Shown here: one piece after another, positions 36,148 through 47,440 of the stretch | Layout: every line of letters starts with the position of its first letter | How positions within the stretch are numbered: position 1 is the first letter of the stretch | Source of the DNA: Saururus chinensis | Taxonomy: Eukaryota > Streptophyta > Magnoliopsida > Piperales > Saururaceae | NCBI GenBank assembly: GCA_035235625.1 | Contig: CP141143.1 | Coordinates: 24,597,092 to 24,661,091, forward strand | Direction: 5' to 3' | DNA: 64,000 nucleotides | Position numbers and translations under genes: made by a program | The notes under the pieces: model-generated | Told to the model about the DNA's origin: nothing | What the model saw: the letters and a program-made list of their open reading frames with translations, nothing else | Database searches by the model: none

Positions 36148-36160
36148 CTACAACATTTTT

Positions 36161-36583
36161 ATAGGACCTTTAAAAGTTCAAGCTTCCATATGAACATTTT
36201 AATTTATATGATTACCCTTAAGAAAAGGTAAGGCTCTAGACAACATGAGGACTGAGAAAAGAGTTTCTTAAGTTGGTTTCTAAAATGTGGAACTTCTCAA
36301 TATTTGTATATGGTGTGACCAACAAGAATTTAAAAACATCATAAAAAATAAAGGGTTCATATTTTTTGGGGCATTTTGACCCCTTCATCAAGGCATTTAA
36401 CTTCACTTTCGAATCAAAGGTTAAAAATGTATTTTTTAATTTGAGATCCTAGAGGTGTAAGTTAGGTGCAGGGCAATTTGGATTTAAATATCCACTTTGA
36501 TTATAGGGGTTAAACAAATTTCAGTTCATTCTAATATATCAAGCCCATTAATTTAACCTCATCAAATTTTAGCGATTAATTTT
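36161..36583. other. Intergenic stretch without recognised content
   Basis: About 420 bp of AT-rich DNA between the SINE and the LTR-type sequence. I see no gene or repeat structure in it. Confidence 0.5.
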
Positions 36584-39500
36584 GTCACACCCTAATATTT
36601 TCTAAATTTATTTTTTAAAATACAATTGTATGTAAGGGAATAATTTCTATTATATTGGCTAATTCTATGACACTTGTTATGCGTACTTAGGTGAATCTAC
36701 TCGGTAACTCCCACAATCCTAAAATTTAATTTCAGCTACTTCCCTCTTGACCTAGGTTAGTTGGGCACTACCTTAAGGTCTTTACTATCTTTTGTCTTTA
36801 CAAAGATAGTAGATTTTGCTATATGTGTGGCAAATAGAGGCGAAAATTTTTTAGAGTAGAGGTGATAAATGCAACACAAAAATATGAACTTTTCCATAAG
36901 AATTGATTTGAAGGAAAGAAATGATTACATGCCTGATTCCACAAGTAGAATTTGTCCATAAATTCTTACAAACCGAGACTGATTCAGCAGCTAGGGTATT
37001 TCTCAATTCCACAAGATACAAGGAGCTTCAGGCTCAAACATAATACAAGTTCCAATACAAGACAAAAGTTATTAGGCCTCCTTAAAATGAATTGCTATTG
37101 ACTATTTATACTAAAGCTTTCCAATCTTCTAGACAACTTAATGACTTGGGTCTTATTAACCCAAGTTTAAGAAACAAATTTCTATAATTCCAATTTTGCC
37201 CTCATGAACTTTTCTGTAATTTGCATTTGACAAAATGCCAAGCTGGACACGGACAACTAGCATTAGGTCCTTCCTCCTATAGAACCTCGTCCTTGAGCAT
37301 TAGAATGAACAAAACCTAAAGAGAATGAATCTAGTGGTCCATAATAAGCAGTCAAATCAGCAACATTAAATGTTTTGGAGATAGAATACTCATCTAGCCC
37401 ACAATATAAGCATTGTTATTGATTCTGTGAAGGATAGGATAGGAACCAAGCTTTTGTGGAGAGTTTATTATACTGACCAGCTGGGACAAATGCACCGTAA
37501 CCAAATCACCAACTTCAAAAAGTTTTTTCTGTCTTCTTGTGATCAACAAATTCTTTATACTTTCTAACTTGGCACACACCTCTTGATGTATAGCTGCAAT
37601 CTTGGAAGCAATGCTGACAGCAATAGCATGCTCTCCTATTTGCATGGGCAAAGAAACTAGATCAAGAGTGTGGTGTAGAATATAACCATAGATCACCTCA
37701 AAAGGTGCTTTGCTGGCGGACCTATTAACAAAAGAATTTAAAGCAAAATTTTCCTAGGGCAAAGCAAAGTCCCACTATTTTGGGTTTGAACTAGAGAGAC
37801 ATCTGAGTAGAGCACCCAAAGACCAATTCACCAATTATGTTTGCCCATTAGTTTGTGAATGACAAGTGTTGCTAAACAACTGTAATGTAGTTCCCAATCA
37901 CTTCCAAAGAATTCTCCAAAAATGGTTGAGAAACCTTGAGTCCTTGTTAGATATGATAGTAGTTCTGGGAATTCCATGGATGCTGACAATATCTTTGAAG
38001 AATAGGAGGGCAACATGAGTAGCATCATTAGTTTTTTAACATTAGAAGAAAATAAGCTTGTTTGGAGAATCTATCCACGACTACAAAGATGGAATCCACC
38101 CCTCGTTTAGTGTGTGGTAAACCAAGGATAAAATCTTTTGAGATGTCTTCCTAAGGCCTGTGTGGAACAGGAAGAGGAAGATAAAGACGAGTATTGTGCA
38201 TTCCACCTTTAGCTCGGTATTAAGTATAACACTGCTTGATGAATCTACCAACATATCTTTTAATATGTGGCCAATAATATCTAGATTTCACCATAAGTTC
38301 TGTTTTGTCTCTTCCAAAATGTCCTACTAGTCCATTGTTGTGTACCTCATAAAGTAGTTGATTTCAAAGGGAACATTGTGGAATATATAGTTGGTTTTCT
38401 TTATATAGAAACTCATCCATATTGTAGTATTATGTTTGAGGTTGGGAAGACTATTAACATGTTGACCATTGTTGTTGAAAATCCTTGTCATTTTCATACT
38501 GATCTCGAAGGCATTTAAAACCAAAAACTTCACTCTTCATATTAACAAGTAAAACAATTATGTGACTAAGGGCATCTACAGCTTTATTTAGTTTCCCTTA
38601 TTTATGTTTAATTACAAATATATACTCTTGAAGCTCTATAATCCATCTGGTATGTAACCAAGCTTAGCCTGGCAATGTAAATGCTTTAAAGAATCATGAT
38701 TTGTATGCAGGATGAACTCTTTGAACACCAAGTAGTGTCTTTGGTGCTTTAAGGGCTAAACCAAGGCATACAATTCAAATTTGTTTGCAGACCACTTTTT
38801 GATTCATTCAATATAGCCCTAAAATAGGTTATAGGTCTGCCTTCCTGAGAGAGAACAACTCCTATATCGATTCTCAAGGCATCACATTCAACCTTGAAGC
38901 CTTTATTAAAATCAGGTAGACCCAATATTGGTGCAGAAGTAAGTTTTTCTTTCAACACAAAAGCTCTCACCAACTTCTTCTGTCCATAAAAACTTATCTC
39001 TCTTTAAACATTAAGTCAAAGGGTTGGCAATAGAGCTGAAGTTTCGAATAAACCTACGATAAAAGGTAGCCAATCCATGGAAGCTATAAACTACTCTTGC
39101 TATTGTAAGAGCTGGCCAGTCTCGAATAACTTGAATTTTGATGTCATCCACCTGAATACCTATTGAACTGACTATATAACACAAAAAGACTAATTGTGAG
39201 GTATAGAATTCACATTTCTTCAAATTTATGAATATAGAATTCTAATCCTAAATTTCAAATATTTCAGTTAGATGTTGTAAATGGCTATCTTCATTAGAAT
39301 TGTATATTAATATGTCATCAAAATATACTACTATTCATCTGCCCAGAAAGGTTTCACGACTTGTGTCATTAATGTCATAAAGGTGTTAGGAGCATTCGAT
39401 AAACCGAATAACATGACCAACTATTCATACAACCCTTATTTGGTCTTAAACGTTGCCTTCCACTCATCCCCATGTCTTACTCTGATTCGATGATATTAGT

Positions 39501-42500
39501 TTCTCAAATCTATTTTAGTAAAGACTTGTGAACTAGCTAGCATATCCAACATGCCATTGAGTTTAGGAATAGGAAATCGGTACTTTACTATAATTTTGTT
39601 TATGGCCATGTTGTCCACACACATTTTCCAACTTCCATCATTCTTCGACACTAGCAATGAAGGCACAACACAAGGACATAGAATTTCCATTATTAATCAT
39701 CGCCTCATCAAGTCTTCAACTTGCTTTTGTAACTCATCAAGTTAAGCTGTACTCATTCAATAATAAGGTAAGTATGGGAAACTAGCTCCATGTAGTAAGC
39801 CTATATGATGTTGAATATTTCTCATGAGAGGTAAAGTGAGGGGCAATTCATCTGACATAAGTAGCTTATAATCTTCCAAAAGTTGTTGAAGTTGCTTCGT
39901 CATGAGTCAGTTCCTTTGGTGTCATACCCCGGCACCGCATGACTAGAGCCGAACCCGATCTAAGGGCCAGTCAAGCGTGCAGGGCGACGGAATTGAAAAC
40001 TATTAATAGATAGCAGGAGACTTATGCCCCACCTATGGGCGTTCTAACTAGCGAAGTTACACACCACATAACCTTTGAGCAAAAGTAAATAAGGATAACA
40101 GAGGACTTTAACTCAAAACTAGTCTACAAGTCTTATACCCACATATTTAGAAACCTGAGCCAACACACGTGACTCGAACCACAAGTCTCAAACAGACCTA
40201 AACTCATAAGACATACATGAGTCTGAAACAAAAACCACCATACATGTTGTTCTAAACTCAAAATAAAGTAAATCAAAAAAATATAATAAAGTCTAGAGGC
40301 CTCCACGTCTAACCCCATGCTCTCCTTGACCGTTCCACATACATAGGGTCCTACGCATCTGCACATCACGCCATGCAGCCCTAAAACAAAAGCACAAGTT
40401 AGAGGGGTGAGTAAAAATCAGTAAGGTTTGAATACGGTGACAATAATAAAAAAACCATCACAACATGGCATTATAGCAATTCAGATTTAAAATTAGCATG
40501 ATATACTATTTTTCTGATCATTCCCTTGTTAAGCCCTTATTTATCCCTAAATATACGAGCTAGCATGCAAATGACACACCTATCAAAGTCAAAGCATAAA
40601 TACTCATATCATAACTTAGCATCCATCCTGCATAAGAAATGATCATCATCTATTCAAAATCAAGCATAATAGCATGCATGAGAAGTGTCTCTAACACACC
40701 TTTCAGATCATGCACATTCATCGTATAACCCTACATAATAGTCTCTCAATCACAACTAACTAGATAATGCAGATCCATACAATTCATTCATAAATCATTC
40801 ACCCTACACGATAAGTGTTTCAATCACACTGTTCTAAATTATGCATAATAGATCATATCTACATGTGTCATAAAATCTCAAATATCCCTACACAACATGT
40901 GTAATCTAGGCATAATATTATCTCATACACATACATTATCTACAGATGGTGAATGTCTCCATCAAGGAGTAAACACAATCATTGCCACAAAGGTTGGATG
41001 TGGTCCGATTTTCTAACTGAAAACCTAGGGCATTGCCCACTCTGGACACAGTCCGAATTCCATAAGAAAATTTAAGATGTAGGGGTAGTCAGCCCCTCTG
41101 CTCGCCAAGGACAATCCACACGGGAAGTCCAAATTCCCAAAGGGGAACCTAGAGTAGCTCTGCTCGCCAAAGACAATTCTAGTCAAGAACGTCTGAATTC
41201 CCACATAGGGAACCTAGCGCATTGTGTTCGCCAAGGACATCTCTGCGGTGGGGAGAGTCCAAATTCCTTCATAGGGAACCTATAACACGTAGTAGCCGGT
41301 GCACGAAGGCATACCACTCTGGGTACTTAATGACCAGATGTGACTATCTTAATAAATCTCAACCGCAAGACAAGTATACAAGTCATCCTCATATAACTCA
41401 ATTTGACTCTACTCAACCTGGGGAGTATACACGTTCCACATAGGAACTCAAATCGAAATCATGTCCTTTCAGATCAACTAAGTTTCGATTAAGCCAACGA
41501 CCGATTAATCTAGCACGCAAATTTACAACATTGCATCCAATCAATCAAACCCAGCTAATCTAGATAAAGTCTCAATCAGAAATCTATTTCATGATGCATG
41601 CAACGTGGTACATACGTGGGCAAGACATACATGAATCGTAATTTATGATAAGTGCTCTCATCAACTCCTCATGCATAATATATAATCATGATATTATACA
41701 TCATCATAATCATTCCCCCACATGTGTGTGTACATGATAGAAACATTTCATTCTAAGCATATAAACATGCCTTGTAATTAACTCACCATCATACTACACG
41801 TGCACATTAACCTCTAATCATGGATTCCAGTGGAAATCATGTTTGAAAACCATCGAAAACCCTCAATCAAGTCAAACGTAACCACATGCTAAACATATGT
41901 AAGCATATTCACACCACACTTGATGTCTATGCATAACACTATCATTCACCTATAATTTAACCACATCATATAATGACATACCAATTCATTAGCATGCTAT
42001 AATCTTGTTGAAATCATGCTTAAACCATAGAGAATCATTCACTCGTAGGCTTAAGATAAGCAATCCTAACATATGTAGCCAACAACATACAATTTCACCC
42101 AAGACTTAAATACTCTTCATAATTTCTAACATCAATAACATGCACTTCCAGTGATTCATTCTGGCTCAAATTATTCCACATAATAATTTGAAATGGTATT
42201 TAAGAATAAAACCATGAAAAGAAGCATATGAATCAAGATAGTCAAAATCTGCAGTATAGTCGTTTGATTGACATGCATGGCCATTCGAATGATTGACTTT
42301 AATATTAGTATGTAATTCCGTTTTGCCATTCAATTGGCATAACAGCAGAATCTGGGTCGTCTTCTCCATGTTGAAAACCCACCTGAACATCCATCAATCC
42401 AACTTAATACATCAAATCCAAGCCCCAAACTCCATCATAATCCAATCAAAGCTTCCAAAACATTAAATCTAATCATTATTATGCAAAGCCCTAAGAAAAT

Positions 42501-44690
42501 AACACCAAAGATTAAGCTTTTATCAAATCACCATTAAAGTACCTATTCATGCAAACCATTGCAAAACACCTCAAATCTTAAATCCGAAATCACAACAAGT
42601 TTAAGACACAAGACCCTTACCTCCTAGCAAGTTCTTGATTCAAAATGGTTCCCTTAACTCCTTCAAAACCTACCCAAAACATGATTTTTCATTAATACTT
42701 CTCAAATCCAATTTTTAAAACACCTAAAACCTTAAAGAACAAGTAGATCTAGGGTTCAATAAGCTTAAAAAAGAAAATTCTAAACATTAGGTCATGAAAT
42801 AGAAACCCAAATCAATAGTTTTTGAGTGAAAATCGAAATTGATTCAAAGCAAAGGAAGAGATTTGAAAGATTTAGGCAAAACCCTAATCGATTAATGAAG
42901 TATTAAGCAAAATCTTACCTTAATCTCCTTTCTTCTTTAGAAAAATGAGGATTATGCTCTAATGCTCCAGGTCTCAACCATTTCCTAATTGGGAAAGTGG
43001 ATGTGCCTTTCCTTATATTGTAAGGGTTGGGTTAGACAAAAATAAATAATGGGGTACAAATAGAATCTACAACTAGAAATGGATAAATTTGCTATTACAA
43101 CCCAAATTAAAATATAAAAAATTCTGAAATAAATTATCAATGTCTTAGTTTAATTTTAGGAACTAAATTTTTTTAATTTTGGTCATGGGGCCCATGGTGG
43201 GTCCCGCCAAGCCCTAATTTTTCGGAAAAAATTGTAAAAATTCCAGAAAAATTCAAAATGACTTAAATTTACTTAAGAACTTGAAATGTGAAAAATATTT
43301 TGATTAGAACCTTTGTTAACTACTTAAATTTTGAAAATAGCCCAAAACAAATTCAAATTAACATTAAACCATATAAAAGCAATTAAATAGAATAAAGTAA
43401 ACCGGTTTCAGCTTATGGATCTTACATTTGGCCACTAAGACATTTTTTGCTGAAGCTTCTTTAAGATACTCCTATATATTTTGTACCACTAACAAAGTTG
43501 TTCTTTGATTCGTCATTAAACTTTCTCTTACTTACAACTTATTTTGGCAACTAGCAAATCTTTTGTTCTAATTTCCTTGATTATTTTTTTCACTTATTTA
43601 CTCCTTATTTCCGGTCTTCCTTTTTATTGGCTCCGCAATTTGTAGGTGAAATATAATTTGAATTTCATTATGCAAGAAATGATAGGTGTTCTAGGTTCCA
43701 TCATGAATTGAATGCACTCAAATTGCCAAGGTATGCGGAGTAAAATTTGATAGGCATTCATATCAATTACATCACACAATAAGATAGCTCTATACGATTT
43801 TCCTAATGAGAATGGTACCATACATTACTCCATGACTTTTACATTGCCCACATCTTTAATCTACCCAATAGAATATGTCTTTAAGAGTTGCTGGTGGGCA
43901 ATTGAAGTTTTTTAACCATTCTCTTGGCAATAATATTCTCTAAATTCCCTCCATCTATAATAACATTGTACACCCTTTTCTTAATTGTTCCTTGTGTTTG
44001 ATAGATGTTGTGCCTTTGAAAACTTAATTCAAACTTAGAAGAATACATCAATCTTTGCATAGCATACGACTGTTTCTCCCAACTCACCCTTTCAACACCT
44101 TCAATTTCTTCAACAGCCACTGACTATTCTTGCTCTTCTTCCTCACTTCCCTCATTATGATCTTTTCCCACTATAACAATAGCTAGAAGATCCAAAGTGG
44201 ATGATTTACGCAGAAAACATTCATTTGACTTATGGTTTTGTTGTTGGCACTTATAACATATGATTGGAGTTGGTCTAGCATAAGGATTTCCTTTAGAAAT
44301 TGAAGCTAATGAAGTTGATTTTTAAACTTACTTTCCAGAGTCTCCTTGAATCAATTTTTCGATTTGAACTCATTAAGTACTTTATTCATCCTATTACTTG
44401 TTAGAAATTTTAGATTTCATTGCAGCAGTTCCTCTATTCACTGCCTTGTTAAGATGGTTCACGGCCTTTAAAGCTAACTGGATTACATTTGTTAGATTAC
44501 AAACTGGATGTGTAGACAACCTTTATTGGATATTATACCTCATTCTAGCATTAAATTGGGATATCAATTGGGTTTCTATTTCATCCAAATCATTTCTAGC
44601 TTGTAATCTCTGAAACTCAGTAATATGATCAGATATTGTTTTGTTTCCTTGTTTACAATCATGATAATCTAAACACACTAGCATGCAAAA
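36584..44690 (-). mobile_element. Ty3/gypsy fossil on the minus strand, nested by a solo LTR
   Basis: Read on the minus strand, gag remnants lie at about 44690-44400 with a CCHC zinc knuckle near 44230, and a retropepsin-like region at about 44120-43880. After an inserted solo LTR (39920-43426) come reverse transcriptase at about 39740-39480, RNase H at about 38970-38750 and integrase at about 38300-37390. A likely 3' LTR with a TATA-like box (AGTATAAATAG) lies at about 37262-36815, with ends TGCTA/TAGCA. LTR-start-like sequence TGTCACACCCTAAT at 36584 may belong to another fragment. The element is broken many times (ten or more by eye) and is old. Its gag end is interrupted by the foldback structure that follows. 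Clade is uncertain; no chromodomain is obvious. Confidence 0.82.
39920..43426 (+). mobile_element. Solo LTR, 3.5 kb, inserted in the gypsy fossil
   Basis: Starts TGTCATACCCCGGCACC and ends GGATCTTACA. It is flanked by the perfect 5-bp target duplication TTTGG at 39915-39919 and 43427-43431. It has no coding capacity. Retrotransposon coding similarity of the minus-strand element resumes on both sides, proving the insertion. It is homologous along its length to 47441-51190. Inside are AT-rich direct-repeat words (CATAATAG..TCTCAATCACA) at about 40680-40860. The superfamily is not certain; TG...CA ends with 5-bp duplications fit LTR elements, and the great length suggests gypsy. Confidence 0.85.
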
Positions 44691-44719
44691 ATTGATAAAT
44701 AGCAAGGCACAATAGAAAT

Positions 44720-47330
44720 TAATCAATAAAAAATCCTCAACTCCTAATTGAAAGTTTAATATTCATCTAATTAACTTAGCAGATCACTAGATTGCTCATA
44801 AAACTAGTACTTTAACAAGTAAGAATTAAGAGTTGTAGCCTCTATGCTTAAGAATTTGTTAATGAAGTGGAACAACAAAAGCCTAATTTCTATGCGCATT
44901 CATGATCAATCTATCAATGATTCAAACCGTAAGTATAGAAGAACACACAAGATTTTTACATAAAAAATCCCAACTAGGGTAAAAAAATATGACAACCACT
45001 TTTTGCTTAAAATCAATGTACTAGCAAGTAAGACCTTACATGACACAAACAAACCACCAACCTCTCATAAAGGCTCTAACACAATTCTCCCTTATTTAGA
45101 TCTCCTTCTTCTTTTGTTGCTAGCCTTCAAGTCTTCTCTTCTATGTCTTAAAGCTTTCTCCCACTTTGCTTTGTCTTTGTCCTATTCTAGTCTTCTCAAT
45201 CAAGCTCCTCTTGATTTGATTTAAGCCTAAAGTATCTTCAATCTCCCATTAAAGAATTTGCTGACAATCTCTTCAGGTTTGTATGTGTAAAACTCTCTTA
45301 ATTGTGTGTCTCTTCTCAATCAATCACCATTAAAACTAATCACTCAAGTACAATGATGATTTTGATAAAAAACAAAAGAAAAAGAACTTCTCTTATTTTC
45401 TCTCTCAAATTCTAGGTTTTTCTCTCGTCAATTTCTTGTCTACTTAACCCTTATATAGGTCATTATGTCATTTTAGGTCATAGACTCCAACTAGGAATGA
45501 TCTCTTTCTTTGAATGCTTAAACTAGGTAAGTTAAACAGACAATGATAGATCGGTTCAAACAATGATTGATCAGAAATCTCTTGGCCAAAAATTACAGAC
45601 TTATTCAAGGGTTGATTGATCGATCACTTCAGTACAAAATCCATCAATCAATCAATGAACACTAAATTTTTAATTTTACCCTAATTTTGCCTTTAACTAT
45701 CACAAACACTTTAGTTAATTATTTCTAATCAAAACTAAGTAATTTTTGTACCTGAGTGTGTGAAAATAAATTTTTTGCCTTTGACACTTAGCTTAGTCTT
45801 CAACCTTGAACTTTAAGGACATGTCTACTCATATTTTTCAAGTCAATCAATTCCAAATCTGACTCGACCACAACATCTAGTTTGACTCCTAATACTAAAA
45901 CATACTTGAAGTAGCCATTATTTTAATCATCAAAATGAGCTAATTACATTTCATATGCCTCATATGTTCGTACAGCTAAAACGATCGAACGCTTACAACT
46001 TAAGTTGCCTAGTTTAAGAATTTTGGATTGAAGTCTTTTCCTACTTTATATCCTTTTACCCTAAATGACTTAAAGTACTATAAAAGGGCTCAGTATGGAC
46101 AAAATTGAAGACAGAAAAATCATTAATTAAGTTGAGAAAAAATAGTCTTTTATCATTATTGTCCTCAATCCACTATTATTTTTGAGTGAATTCTCTTCAT
46201 GGTGAGAAAAACATAAGAGAGACACAATAAGAGCACATTACACACACATGAGTTTGAGGAGGAGCAACTGAATCTTCATCAAGGAGTGATTGAAGAGTTT
46301 CAAGGCAAATTAATAGTAAAAAAGGAGTTTTGATTGAGGATATAGAAGTAGGTCATGAACGTCCATTGTCCAGTTGTCCGTATTTATATAGGGTGAACAT
46401 TTTTTTATGTCTGCGGTGGACATAGACAAGGACACATACCAACTAATTTTGTCTGCCCTAATGGTGAATACGGACATGGACAAAAAGTTGTCTGTGTCTG
46501 GCCCTTTTTAATAGTAATAGGGACCAAAGTACAATAAAAGAAGGATCAATGGTTATGTAATAAGTTAGGACTTGTCCTATTACAGTACATAACTTTTAGA
46601 CAATAGTAAAAGGTAAAAAAATTAGAATCTAGTAGTTATGTAGCAAGTTAGAGCTTGGCCTAACATACTACATAGCCATTGGATACTAAGAAATGGGTTT
46701 TTTAGTGTATGTCTGTATCCATCTGTGTTCTCCCATGTCCATGGCGGATAGAGTTGGACAAAATATAACATGGACTGGCGCGGACAAGGATGAAAAATAT
46801 GCATATAGCGAACAGATTCGGACAACCCTTCATCAACACCTATTTTTGTTTGTGTGCAACCCTATATAGAAAGAGACAAAGACAAAATAAGGAGGAGAAA
46901 AACTTCAAGATGTAGAAGATAAGACTTGAAGGCCACCAACAAAAGAGCAGAAGGTCTAAGCAAAAGGAGTTTGTGTTAGTATTTCAAAAGAGGTTCATGG
47001 TTTGTTTTAGTCTTGTAAGAGGTCTTACTACTGCATTGATTTGGGTCTTATTAAGTTGCCTGTGGTTTTTTCACCCTAGTTTAGGTTTTCTACATTAAAT
47101 CTTTGAATGTTTCTAGCATACTTGTAGTTTGATTGCTTAATAGATTGATCATAAATGCATTTAGAGATAAGGTTTCTATTGTTTCCATTACGCAAAAAAA
47201 TTCTTGAGCATAGAGGCCAAAACTCTTAATTCTTACTTTGTTCATAGTATTAGTTTTAGGAGTTCTTTGGTGACCCACTAGGTTGATTAGACATGTATTG
47301 AACTCTTACATTATCCCTTTTATGAGGATT
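44720..47330. mobile_element. Long inverted-repeat (foldback) structure, about 2.6 kb
   Basis: The left arm, about 44725-45560, is the diverged reverse complement of the right arm, about 45975-47325. Matching landmarks include AAGTAAGAATTAAGAGTT at 44818 against AACTCTTAATTCTTACTT at about 47220, and AACTAGGGTAAAAAA on the left against TTTTTTCACCCTAGTTT on the right. The pairing continues inward past a TATA-like ATATAGG. The arms are roughly 75 percent identical by eye. No transposase was seen. It could be a foldback or long-TIR Mutator-like element, or two copies of one repeat in opposite orientation. The outer boundaries are approximate. Confidence 0.6.
46349..46864. mobile_element. hAT-type MITE, 516 bp, inside the right foldback arm
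   Basis: Ends TAGGTCATG and TGTGCAACCCTA, flanked by the 8-bp target duplication TATAGAAG (46341-46348) and TATAGAAA (46865-46872). The left arm of the host structure lacks this segment, confirming an insertion. Subterminal sequence repeats GTCCGTGTCC/GGACATGGAC-type words. The right end TGCAACCCTA is the same as in the element at 5707-6775. Confidence 0.8.
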
Positions 47331-47440
47331 CACAATTCAACATAATAAACACATCTAATCCTAAAAATTAATAACCCATTTGGTAAAATAAATATACTCC
47401 TCAAACTTTCTTAATCTAGGGAAGCAGTCCACTATATATG

